Shown: positions 1 to 7,832 of the stretch, in pieces
Layout: each line of letters begins with the position of its first letter
Numbering within the stretch: position 1 is the first letter of the stretch
Assembly: GCA_002281755.1 (NCBI GenBank)
Contig: NCHB01000004.1
Coordinates: 1 to 64,000 of the forward strand
Length of the DNA stretch: 64,000 nt
From: Sulfurovum sp. 16-42-52
GTDB taxonomy: Bacteria; Campylobacterota; Campylobacteria; Campylobacterales; Sulfurovaceae
Direction of reading: 5' to 3'
Position numbers and translations under genes: made by a program
Notes under the pieces: generated by a model
Told to the model about the DNA's origin: nothing
The model's database searches: none
What the model saw: only the letters and a program-made list of their open reading frames with translations

Positions 1-95
1 AATATGCTGATTTATACTTGATGCTTTTTAGATTGTGGTAATATTGGTGGTATAAAATAGTTGGCTTGTTTGGAGAGTGGGTTTTTCAGGGGTGA

Positions 96-1022
96 CTAAG
101 TAGCATTATCAATAACATTCACAAAAACAGGGTAGATAGAGGAGGGAATCGTCTTTAAAATCGATTGTCTAAAAGCTTTCGAACTTTTGATTTCAATGTT
201 ATGTCTTTTGAATCGTTCTCCGAAAAGTTTAAAAATGAACTCTTCGATTTCATGCCCTTGTATATCCGTAGCTTTTCTTTGTAGTCTTCGGTTAAGTGGT
301 GTAAATAGAGTCAAATAACTATCTAAATGATCAAAACTATCTTTTATGCCGGAATATATCCCACCTAATCCTTGATTTACATCTGCCCATGCCTTAAGAC
401 GTCTAAGATTATCTCTGACCATCTTAATGCTTGCATCAAATTCATGATTAATAACGTGAATCGCCATACCTAACTGCGCTAAGTCTGAATCTAATTCTGC
501 TTTTTCGGTCAATTCATAAAGCTTTGAATCATTGGCTTCTAACACATCCATATAAGAGGCAATATTACCTTCTTCATCTTTTTGCCATTTCACCGTATCT
601 AATAGTGATTGAATTGTTTCAAGCTCTCTTTTTTCGTTTTCCATGACAGAGATAATCTGATTTTCTACATTCATACGCCATGTAAAAATATCATTTTCAT
701 TCATATCTTGAAAATCTGTTTGTGCCAATGAAAAATTTATATCCCGAATCACTTTTTCGACGGTTTTTAAACTTTCTTTGGTACTTTTTTCTACATTTTC
801 TTTAACATCAAACAATGTTTCATCAGTATTTTTTACCTGTTCTTGTATCTGTTTTTTGGCATCCTTAGAAAGCCTTATTAAACTTTCTTCAATCCGTCGT
901 CGTCTGTCTAACTCTAGTTGAGCATTTTTACTTTTTTCCCCAATTAATAACTCAATATTTCTATATGTCTCTTGAAAAGTATCCGTATCAATGTGACTCA
1001 TTACATTTTTATAAAAATACAT
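96..1022 (-). pseudogene. GHKL histidine-kinase-like ATPase, truncated in its ATP-binding domain
   Basis: The N-terminal two thirds is charged and helical and probably coiled coil. It leads into a kinase-like helical segment (LGMAIHVINHEFDASI, about residue 185). The reading frame then stops inside the N box of the GHKL ATPase fold, at the motif NVIDNA followed by T and stop. The rest of the nucleotide-binding domain (G1 and G2 boxes) is absent, and bases 1-95 do not encode it in another frame. The start overlaps the next upstream gene by 14 nt, so the two were translationally coupled. Known MutL-homologue restriction systems carry such a second ATPase. I infer a 3'-truncated, probably inactive gene; a natural short form is less likely. 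Confidence 0.7.
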
Positions 1023-2802
1023 AGTCTTGTTCTACTTTTTTCCCCATCGATACACCACGAGGTTTTGAAAGAGCAAAATTACTCTTGATTCTATATAAGT
1101 CATCAAAGGCTTTTCGTTCTGCGTCAATTAACTTCAATGCTGCTATTTCTTTATCTTCAGTTGCATCAACTTCCAAGAGTACATGATTTAAATTGTCTAC
1201 AATACGAGTACAATCTTGTTCATGTTCTTTATTCTCAATAGAATCTAAAATTTCATAAAGTTGTTTAGAAAATTCATCTTTTTTCGCTTTCTTTTTTTTC
1301 TCTTCTTTTTTTATCAATTCATCACGTTTCATATTATCGGACTTAACTTTGACATAGTAATCGGAATATTCGCCCTTATCATTGAAAAAATCTTTTGCAG
1401 TTTGAATAAAAAAATTCATAAGAATATCTCGCATTTCACGAAATGCTTTACTTTCTTGAAATCCTTCTCTTCCTGCCTTTTCTTTTAAATTATCGTTTAT
1501 ACCCGATTCTAATCTTATCGCGCCAAGCAGTCTTCGATAAGACCAATAATAATTTCCGGCATGTTTACTTCTTCGATACTCAATATCCAAAAAGTCATGC
1601 TTATTATTACCGTAAGGAAGAATTCGAATACCGTCTTTATAAACGTACATCCCACCATATTTATAAAACTTATCATTAATTTTATTATGCGTTTCCTTAT
1701 CTAAAAGGGACTCACTAAAATTTCCCTGAGTAGTCATTACGACCATTTCGAACGGACCACAACTTGTTAATTTGCCTTTGCTTTGCACCCAAGGTATTAC
1801 ATAGTCTTGAGCTTGCTCAACTCCAAATATTTTTACTTTTCCGATAAATTGCCCAAATTCATTAAATTTTCCTGCAAATAGATGCTCTCCTTTTTCAAAT
1901 TCTTCTTCAGTAAAAAAGTTTGTATCAGAAATCACATCTTCATAATATTCAGGATATTTATAATCTCTAAAATGAGTTTTAATTGGAATTTTTTTATGCC
2001 CAGGAATAACATCATCTGTAAAACCAATAAGCATTTTTTTAAGATTAGAAGCGTCATCATCAATAGTACTATCTTCCAAATCATCAAGGATAAGCGGATT
2101 AGATGGAAAAACATAAAATCGTGTTCCCGTCAAATCATTTGTAAATTTACACGGTTCCTGTAAATTTCGTTCTCGTTTTTCAATATTGAAGTTTTCAAAC
2201 GTATTAAAATCTTCAAGAATTGCATCCAGTGCATCTTTTTCAATTTTAGAGGCTAACTTCTCAATATGAGTTCTTGTTTCAAGAATAATTTTTTGAATTT
2301 GATCATGTGTCGGAAATGTTTCAAACTCTTCAATCGGAATATGAATATCTTCAAGATTTAACCCCGGTAACTCAAACAACCGCCAATTTATAAAACTCAC
2401 AACATAATTATGACTTTTATCCCCTCTTTGTGCTTTAGTTAGAATTAACACCTGACTTCCCAACATTGCAATCGCAAGTCTGCCGATACCTTTTTCTCCC
2501 ATTACAGGACGTAAGGTTTTTCCTTCTGGAATTTTTATATCTTTTAATCCACCAAATTCACTTTTGACTTTACTTTCCGTACCTATTGTAAGCCATCGAT
2601 TTTCAAATTCATCTTTAGTCATTCCAAAACCGTCATCACGGAGAATAAGCAACCCATCAGACCTAAAATAATCTACTATTACATTGTCGGCATACGCATC
2701 ATAAGCATTTTTAAATAACTCACTTATAGCTGTCGGTATACCGGATATTTGTTGGCGTCCCAACATATCCAATGCTCTTGCTCTCGCCTTAAAACCTGCC
2801 AT
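1009..2802 (-). CDS. MutL/Hsp90/MORC-like GHKL ATPase of a restriction-type system
   Basis: 597 aa. The N-terminal GHKL ATPase domain is intact: N box ELFKNAYDA (about residue 28), G1 box DDGFGM (about 56) and G2 box GEKGIGRLA (about 102). The N-terminal GRQQISGIPTAISE also resembles MutL/MORC proteins. The C-terminal third is Lys/Glu-rich with a probable coiled coil near residues 490-520. It lies 3 nt after a Vsr-like nuclease gene and overlaps the second ATPase gene, the arrangement described for MutL homologues in restriction-modification loci. ATP-driven conformational change on DNA is the expected role. No methyltransferase or helicase partner is present, so the module is probably not functional as a whole. 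Confidence 0.75.
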   Translation of the reverse strand: MAGFKARARALDMLGRQQISGIPTAISELFKNAYDAYADNVIVDYFRSDGLLILRDDGFGMTKDEFENRWLTIGTESKVKSEFGGLKDIKIPEGKTLRPVMGEKGIGRLAIAMLGSQVLILTKAQRGDKSHNYVVSFINWRLFELPGLNLEDIHIPIEEFETFPTHDQIQKIILETRTHIEKLASKIEKDALDAILEDFNTFENFNIEKRERNLQEPCKFTNDLTGTRFYVFPSNPLILDDLEDSTIDDDASNLKKMLIGFTDDVIPGHKKIPIKTHFRDYKYPEYYEDVISDTNFFTEEEFEKGEHLFAGKFNEFGQFIGKVKIFGVEQAQDYVIPWVQSKGKLTSCGPFEMVVMTTQGNFSESLLDKETHNKINDKFYKYGGMYVYKDGIRILPYGNNKHDFLDIEYRRSKHAGNYYWSYRRLLGAIRLESGINDNLKEKAGREGFQESKAFREMRDILMNFFIQTAKDFFNDKGEYSDYYVKVKSDNMKRDELIKKEEKKKKAKKDEFSKQLYEILDSIENKEHEQDCTRIVDNLNHVLLEVDATEDKEIAALKLIDAERKAFDDLYRIKSNFALSKPRGVSMGKKVEQDYVFL

Positions 2803-2805
2803 TTA

Positions 2806-3090
2806 CTACCCTAATATCATTCTAATTTGTTCAATAACCGAACTTATATCTTTTTTTATTTCTTGACCCAAAAACCTAAGCACTATCCACTCCTCAGATT
2901 TTAGCTTTTCGTTCACTTCTTTATCACGCTCAATATTACGCTTGATCTTTGTTTCCCAAAAGTCAGCATTCGCCTTAAAACGCTCACCTTCGAGATACTT
3001 TTTCCCGTGCCAAAATTCACTATCACAGAATATAACAATTTTTTGCTTACGGAACACAATATCGGGTTTTCTGAAAATAGTTATTACTTA
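2806..3090 (-). pseudogene. Vsr-like DNA endonuclease, N-terminally truncated
   Basis: The longest ORF with a start codon begins at GTG 3057 and gives 83 aa with the Vsr-family core: a DSEFWHGK motif, then ADFWETKIKRNIERD and a WIVLRFLGQEI strand. The frame stays open upstream to a stop at 3088-3090 and there encodes RKPDIVF, the Vsr motif holding the catalytic Asp. That motif lies before the only start codon, and the usual N-terminal 40-50 residues are missing. I read this as a Vsr-type nuclease gene whose 5' end was deleted. Family members nick at mismatches or act as the nuclease of MutL-homologue restriction loci. Confidence 0.7.
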
Positions 3091-3128
3091 CTGATAAATA
3101 AAGCCTCGTTTTCATTAGTCTTAACGTA

Positions 3129-3161
3129 TTAAAAAACACTCAACAAACCATAGGTTGTTGA
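3129..3161 (-). terminator. Rho-independent terminator after bcp
   Basis: Inverted repeat CAACAAACC (3141-3149) with GGTTGTTG (3153-3160), one bulged base and a 3-nt loop. It is followed on the minus strand by T6 (3131-3136). It sits about 35 nt beyond the bcp stop codon. Confidence 0.65.
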
Positions 3162-3194
3162 AGGGCACCATATTGTATGCTCTATTTTGCATAT

Positions 3195-3662
3195 CTATAT
3201 TTGCAGGAGTTCGAGTTTGGCTTTGACTTCTTCTGCGTGAGCTTTTACTTTGACATTTTGCCACACTGCAGCAACTTTGCCTTGGGGGTCGATGATGAAG
3301 GTGCTGCGCACCACTCCCATGTACTCTTTGCCCATAAATTTTTTAAGCTGCCATACACCAAAAGTGTGACACAAAGCTTTATCTTCATCAGCTAAAAGTG
3401 TAATCTTCAACGCTTTTTTCTCGATGAAGTTTCTGTGCATCTTGGCAGAATCGGGACTCACGCCCAACACAATGGCATTAAGATTTTCAAACTCTGGCAG
3501 GGCTTGGGTAAAATCACACGCTTCGGTGGTGCACCCAGGGGTGTTGTCTTTGGGGTAAAAGTACAGCACAATCCACTTGCCTTTTATATCTCTTAAACAA
3601 ATCTCTTCTTCATCCTGATTGGCACAACAAAAATCGGGCACCTGTGTTCCAACTTCTAGCAT
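3195..3662 (-). CDS. bcp: Thioredoxin-dependent peroxiredoxin, Bcp/PrxQ type
   Basis: 155 aa when started at ATG 3662, which has an AAGGAGA ribosome binding site; the frame extends 30 codons upstream but that part looks non-coding. The protein reduces H2O2 and organic hydroperoxides with electrons from thioredoxin. The motif TPGCTTEACDF holds the peroxidatic Cys44 and the resolving Cys49 five residues later, the PrxQ/Bcp arrangement. The fold continues with GVSPDS and a C-terminal RSTFIIDPQGKV strand. Thioredoxin and its reductase are encoded at about 30 kb. Divergent from the small gene at 3704. Confidence 0.93.
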   Translation of the reverse strand: MLEVGTQVPDFCCANQDEEEICLRDIKGKWIVLYFYPKDNTPGCTTEACDFTQALPEFENLNAIVLGVSPDSAKMHRNFIEKKALKITLLADEDKALCHTFGVWQLKKFMGKEYMGVVRSTFIIDPQGKVAAVWQNVKVKAHAEEVKAKLELLQI

Positions 3663-3703
3663 CTCTTTCTCCTTTGTAACTACTTTTTGGGTAGTATAAC
3701 AGA

Positions 3704-3934
3704 ATGCATACAGAAAATACACAAACCAAAGAAACAGATTTAAAAGAAACACTTTTGGCAGACATCGAAAAACTCATCGCCTATGGCAGGGAAGAACCGA
3801 CCATCAATCCTGCACTTTTAGCTTACTTGGACATGGACGACCTCATCTCAACTAAAAGAACGCTTCTGGAGCGTGTCGGAGAACTGAGCGAAGAAGACAA
3901 AGTCTGGCTGGAACAGTTTAAAAAGTACGAATAA
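3704..3934 (+). CDS. Small acidic hypothetical protein
   Basis: 76 aa, not recognised. Highly charged and predicted helical, with no membrane segment or Cys. It contains INPALLAYLDMDDLIST and ends in EEDKVWLEQFKKYE. It diverges from bcp with only 41 nt between start codons, so the two share a promoter region. The upstream ribosome binding site is weak, which lowers confidence in the exact start. Confidence 0.6.
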   Translation: MHTENTQTKETDLKETLLADIEKLIAYGREEPTINPALLAYLDMDDLISTKRTLLERVGELSEEDKVWLEQFKKYE

Positions 3935-3984
3935 TTAAGCTGGTTATGTTAAGCTGACAAAACAAAAAAACAAAAGAGGTTACT

Positions 3985-4464
3985 ATGGATAGCTTGTTTG
4001 AAACGGGATTTTTAGGTACAAGAGCGCCACTTTTTATGGATATAGTATCGGTGATTGTCTTAGCGTTACCGTTTTTGATTTACGGAGCGATACTGCTTGC
4101 CAAAAACAAACAGTATCAGGCTCATGAGCGTGTGCAGATATTGCTTTTTGTTGTCTCTGTCATCGTTGTGGGTTTTTTTGAATATGGCGTGCGCATGGAA
4201 GGCGGCTATAAAAATCTGATGGAAGGCAGCTCAGTCTCACATGATTATCTCTTGTATGTCCTTATCTTTCATATCATTATTTCAGTGACAACGCTGCTGG
4301 TGTGGATCAAAACTCTGTACGGTGCCAGAGGGTCCAAAAAACTATCAGCCCTTCCAGGTTCTTCAAGTCGCGCCCACAAAAAAGACGGGCAGCGTACCTT
4401 TGTCGGTATTGTTTTGACGATGCTCACGGGTGCATGGGTCTATGCCCTGCTTTTTGTCTATTAG
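3985..4464 (+). CDS. DUF420-like integral membrane protein
   Basis: 159 aa with four predicted membrane helices (about residues 17-38, 50-66, 87-108, 138-157). Two histidines in the motifs SHDYLLYVLIFHI and RAHKKDG fit the DUF420 family, whose members are often linked to haem-copper oxidase assembly. An AAGAGGTTACT sequence precedes the ATG. The next gene starts 3 nt after the stop, so they are probably cotranscribed. The family assignment rests on topology and motifs read by eye; the function is unproven. Confidence 0.65.
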   Translation: MDSLFETGFLGTRAPLFMDIVSVIVLALPFLIYGAILLAKNKQYQAHERVQILLFVVSVIVVGFFEYGVRMEGGYKNLMEGSSVSHDYLLYVLIFHIIISVTTLLVWIKTLYGARGSKKLSALPGSSSRAHKKDGQRTFVGIVLTMLTGAWVYALLFVY

Positions 4465-4467
4465 CAG

Positions 4468-4911
4468 ATGAAAAAGGTAGCGATCTCAGCATGCCTTTTG
4501 GGCGAAAAATGTCGTTATGATGCCTCAGACAATAAAAATGAACTACTCTTAGAGAAGCTTAAGGGTTTCCAACTCGTACCATTTTGCCCTGAAGACTACG
4601 CCTTTGGTACACCGCGACCCACGATGGATCTCATCCAAACGCAAGAGGGATGCATCGCGCGTTGCAACGCCACATACACCAATCTATCTACACCCATCCA
4701 AGATTATGCCAAAACATTTTTTGATACACATCCAGACGTCAATCTACTCATCGGCAAAGACAGAAGCCCCAGTTGTGGTGTCTGCTCGGCACGACTCTAT
4801 GATGAAGATAAAAATCTGCTCTCTTCACACCACGCGGGGCTGATGGTGCAAGAGGCTCAAAAACGACACATTGCCTGCATCGATGCAGAGGCATTCCAAG
4901 GTTTTAACTAA
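4468..4911 (+). CDS. DUF523 family protein, TudS-like desulfidase
   Basis: 147 aa. DUF523 members include TudS, a [4Fe-4S] enzyme that removes sulfur from thiouracil. Conserved features are visible: ISACLLGEKCRYD at the N terminus, VPFCPED near residue 38, and GKDRSPSCGVCSARLYD near residue 92. Cysteines in these three places could ligate the cluster. The substrate here is unknown. It follows the DUF420-like gene by 3 nt and converges on the sirohaem genes. Confidence 0.75.
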   Translation: MKKVAISACLLGEKCRYDASDNKNELLLEKLKGFQLVPFCPEDYAFGTPRPTMDLIQTQEGCIARCNATYTNLSTPIQDYAKTFFDTHPDVNLLIGKDRSPSCGVCSARLYDEDKNLLSSHHAGLMVQEAQKRHIACIDAEAFQGFN

Positions 4912-4916
4912 AAGGT

Positions 4917-5483
4917 TTAATTGAAATTTTTTTTAAAATACGCTTCGACCAAAGTTTCAAAATAGCGCATACGCTCTTTCCCCTTGGGTATCTGGTGACG
5001 CAATGCTTTCATCTGCTGTAAAAAATCACCCACGGAGTCCGGTATCTTCTTTTCAAAATAGGCTCGAATCTGTTTTGAAAAAGCAGGTGATATCCCACCT
5101 GTAGAAAATGCGACGCTCAACTCTCCTTTTTGCACCAAAGAGGGGAAGATAAAATCACAATACGCTGTATTGTCCACTGAATTAACCAATGTTCTGCTCC
5201 CACGTGACTCTTCAAAAATCGCCTGATGCAGCGCCACATCATCGGTTGCTACTATCACGATATCAAAACCTGCTATATCTGTCTTTTCATACGCGCGTTG
5301 ATGCAATACCAAACCATACGCTGCAATCATCTGAGCAGACTCTGATGACACATTGGGGGCTATCACGGTAATCTCCTCTGTAAAACAAAGCAGTTTTTCA
5401 AGTTTCTCCGCCCCGATAGCCCCACCACCCACAACCAATACCTTGAGTCCGTCCATCTTCATATAAAATGGAAAATAGCCCAT
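4917..5483 (-). CDS. Precorrin-2 dehydrogenase / sirohydrochlorin ferrochelatase, CysG N-terminal type
   Basis: 188 aa. It oxidises precorrin-2 to sirohydrochlorin with NAD and may insert iron to form sirohaem. The N terminus holds a Rossmann motif (VLVVGGGAIGAEKLEKLL, about residues 14-31). NSVDNTAYCDFIFPS and FSTGGISPAFSKQIR are typical of the Met8/CysG N-domain. The start overlaps the cobA stop in TAATG, so translation is coupled and both sirohaem steps are made together. The methyltransferase half of CysG is a separate gene here. Confidence 0.9.
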   Translation of the reverse strand: MGYFPFYMKMDGLKVLVVGGGAIGAEKLEKLLCFTEEITVIAPNVSSESAQMIAAYGLVLHQRAYEKTDIAGFDIVIVATDDVALHQAIFEESRGSRTLVNSVDNTAYCDFIFPSLVQKGELSVAFSTGGISPAFSKQIRAYFEKKIPDSVGDFLQQMKALRHQIPKGKERMRYFETLVEAYFKKNFN

Positions 5484-6217
5484 TATGCCATCCTCTCAAG
5501 CTGGGCTTTCAGTTCCACCACCTTGCCCACGATAATCAATGCCGGCGTAGGCAGGTCTTTGGCTTTTTCATAAATATCTTCAAGTGTACCAACCAGCACC
5601 TGTTCATCGGGCAATGTTCCCCTGCTGATCACCGCCACAGGATAGGTTTTGGGCTTACCTATAGAAATGAGCTGTGTGCAAATATGCCCAAGCTGATGCA
5701 GACCCATCAAAAAGACAATCGTCTCATCTTGCCTAAAAGATGCCCAATCAAGCTGTGCATAGCCTTTTTGGGGGGCTTCATAGCCTGTCACCACACGAAA
5801 TGAAACTGCTGTGCCCCGATGGGTAATAGGAATGTTTGCCATCTCAGGTACAGCGATAGCGGAAGTCACACCAGGGATAAACTCAAACACGATGCCTTTG
5901 GATGCCAAAAAAAGTGCCTCCTCAGCACCTCGCCCAAAGACAACAGAGTCACCTCCTTTGAGCCGCACAACCACATCATGCACCAAGGCTTTTTCGTACA
6001 ATAGCATGTTAATCTGCTCTTGGGGCAAGGTGTGATGCTTGTCTTCTTTACCCACATAGACACACTCACATCCGGCTTTTAACTCTTCAAGTATCTCGGG
6101 ATTGACCAGTCTGTCATAGACTACAACATCCGCTTGACGCAGAACACGCAAAGCCTTCAGTGTCAGAAGTTCGACATCCCCCGGCCCTGCACCCGTCAAA
6201 TATACTTTACCCATCAT
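5483..6217 (-). CDS. cobA: Uroporphyrinogen-III C-methyltransferase
   Basis: 244 aa. It methylates uroporphyrinogen III at C2 and C7 using S-adenosylmethionine to give precorrin-2. Family signatures are VYLTGAGPGDVELLTLKALR at the N terminus, VVYDRLVNPEIL, VRLKGGDSVVFGRGAEE near residue 85 and EFIPGVTSAIAVPEMANIPITHR. First gene of a two-gene sirohaem operon with the dehydrogenase. Sirohaem would serve sulfite or nitrite reductase; neither is in the window. Confidence 0.93.
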   Translation of the reverse strand: MMGKVYLTGAGPGDVELLTLKALRVLRQADVVVYDRLVNPEILEELKAGCECVYVGKEDKHHTLPQEQINMLLYEKALVHDVVVRLKGGDSVVFGRGAEEALFLASKGIVFEFIPGVTSAIAVPEMANIPITHRGTAVSFRVVTGYEAPQKGYAQLDWASFRQDETIVFLMGLHQLGHICTQLISIGKPKTYPVAVISRGTLPDEQVLVGTLEDIYEKAKDLPTPALIIVGKVVELKAQLERMA

Positions 6218-6396
6218 TTCTGCCTTGCATTTTTTTGCGTATTTTATCTATATTAACCACTTTTTACTTGATTAAAAAATAAGCTTATAGACCGTAGAGC
6301 ATGATTTTGACAGCAGCCCAAAATACAACATCCTCAAGCGACTCAAGAAACACTATGCTATAATCGCGCCCAATCAATATCCAATAAAGGCGAAAC

Positions 6397-7122
6397 ATGG
6401 ATTTAAGTATAAGTTACCACCCTATGACCAAGGAACAAATGCAAACGTGGTATTTTGATGCGTTTGAAGATATCGGTGTAGCCGATACACTCAAAGTCAA
6501 GATACCGGATGAACAGCTAAGACACCACAAACTTGAAGAGGTAGAAGCATTTTACCAAGAGAAATACAAAACGATGATCAAGCGTTCCAGAGCGCTTGAC
6601 TATGACAATTTCAACAAATGGCATGCGTATTTTCTTGCCATCACACAGGGTTTCTTTGAAAAGTTTTATTTTATCCACGGAAGCGCACTCTCAGCCATAC
6701 TCGATAAAGCATTTCACGATACCTACGTGACGGCGTGGGAAGAAGTGGTGCCGAGCGAATATCTTGAAGATATGATTGTGAGCAAAAAACTTGAAGGTCC
6801 TTTCAGTGGTGGTGCATATCTCTCGCCTGAGCAGGTCAAACAACTGCTTCACGACTACAAGAATGACAAAGATATCAAAGAGATACTGGACGAACAATTC
6901 CCCGGTAGAAAAATAGATGTCTTGCTGGCGGCACTCAACTACGCAAGCGACAATAACCAGGGTCTGCTTGAAGCTGCCAAAGTGATTGAACAGAGTGGAG
7001 AGCTGTTTGAAGAGCCTTCTTGCTACAGCAATCTCTTTAACTGTGATGTCATCAGCGCAGCGGTCTATACCTCAGATTTGGCAGCGCACTTTGATGAAAT
7101 CTATAAAGGTACGGGAGATTGA
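6397..7122 (+). CDS. Conserved hypothetical protein next to truncated haemoglobin
   Basis: 241 aa, soluble, not recognised. It is acidic with many aromatic residues (WYFDAFEDIGV, FNKWHAYFLAITQGFFEKFYFIHGSALS). A C-terminal EEPSCYSNLFNCDVISAAVY segment has two cysteines. No signal peptide or membrane helix. The haemoglobin gene starts 7 nt after its stop, so the two are very likely cotranscribed and may act together in nitrosative or oxygen stress. That link is inference from position only. Confidence 0.65.
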   Translation: MDLSISYHPMTKEQMQTWYFDAFEDIGVADTLKVKIPDEQLRHHKLEEVEAFYQEKYKTMIKRSRALDYDNFNKWHAYFLAITQGFFEKFYFIHGSALSAILDKAFHDTYVTAWEEVVPSEYLEDMIVSKKLEGPFSGGAYLSPEQVKQLLHDYKNDKDIKEILDEQFPGRKIDVLLAALNYASDNNQGLLEAAKVIEQSGELFEEPSCYSNLFNCDVISAAVYTSDLAAHFDEIYKGTGD

Positions 7123-7129
7123 TATCCCG

Positions 7130-7534
7130 ATGAGCCAAATGTTATTTACCACCATCAACGAAGAGAATATTGAAATACTCGTACGGACATTTTACCCTGA
7201 AGTACTCAAAGATGCTCTGTTGGCTCCTTTTTTTATAGCAAAACTGGGTGATGACATACAAAGCCAAGAATGGGAAGAACACTTGGTTTTGCTCACGGAG
7301 TTTTGGAAATTTGTATCTTTAGGTTACGATAACTACACCGGTAATCCCCTGCAGCCGCACTTTCATATCGCAGACCTCAGTGCTGAAGCATTTGCGCGTT
7401 GGCTCAGCGTTTTTCATCAGACCGTTGATAGGCTCTATACGCCGTCCGTTGGTGAATACTTCAAACAAAAAAGCACCAATATCGCTGAGAACTTCATGCG
7501 AAAACTAGGTATTTCACGACCAAATCCCCATTGA
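7130..7534 (+). CDS. Group III truncated haemoglobin
   Basis: 134 aa from ATG 7130; the frame is open further upstream but overlaps the preceding gene. The sequence follows group III truncated globins such as Campylobacter Ctb: an N-terminal FTTINEENIEILVRTFYPEV, a WEEHLVLLTEFWKFV helix, GNPLQPHFHI near the proximal His, then AFARWLSVFHQTVDRLY with the Trp characteristic of the group. It binds O2, NO or peroxide at haem and is thought to modulate respiration or detoxify. Expected second gene of a two-gene operon. Confidence 0.88.
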   Translation: MSQMLFTTINEENIEILVRTFYPEVLKDALLAPFFIAKLGDDIQSQEWEEHLVLLTEFWKFVSLGYDNYTGNPLQPHFHIADLSAEAFARWLSVFHQTVDRLYTPSVGEYFKQKSTNIAENFMRKLGISRPNPH

Positions 7535-7832
7535 TTATTAAAATCGGATAAATTTTGTGTGTTTCATTTTATCTCAAATACACCCCAATCTAAGGTTTCC
7601 TTCTCTACACACTAAGTAACTCTGCACTAATTTGGTTATGATGCTTATGTATTTGAGACGTTATGCTACACATAAGTGCCTCTTATGGTTTGTACTACAA
7701 ACAAAACCACCCATATATGCACATCCTCTGCTAATATATGAAGCAGCATTATAGAAATCGAGAGACTTTGTCTATAACTTAAGTCTCCATTTATTATAAG
7801 TATATATAATTAATATTTTAGGGAGTTTTACT
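7535..7832. promoter_or_regulatory. Intergenic region upstream of the dab operon
   Basis: 298 bp with no credible gene. It must hold the promoter of the dab operon. An inverted repeat CTTATGT (7644-7650) / ACATAAG (7670-7676) lies about 180 nt before dabB, and AT-rich runs (TATATATAATTAATATT) precede the GGGAG ribosome binding site. No regulator gene is adjacent. A promoter is inferred; no specific box could be assigned. Confidence 0.4.

Noticed and set aside
1-95. Continuation of the kinase-like gene in another frame
   Set aside because: None of the minus-strand frames encodes G1/G2 box motifs or resumes the fold.
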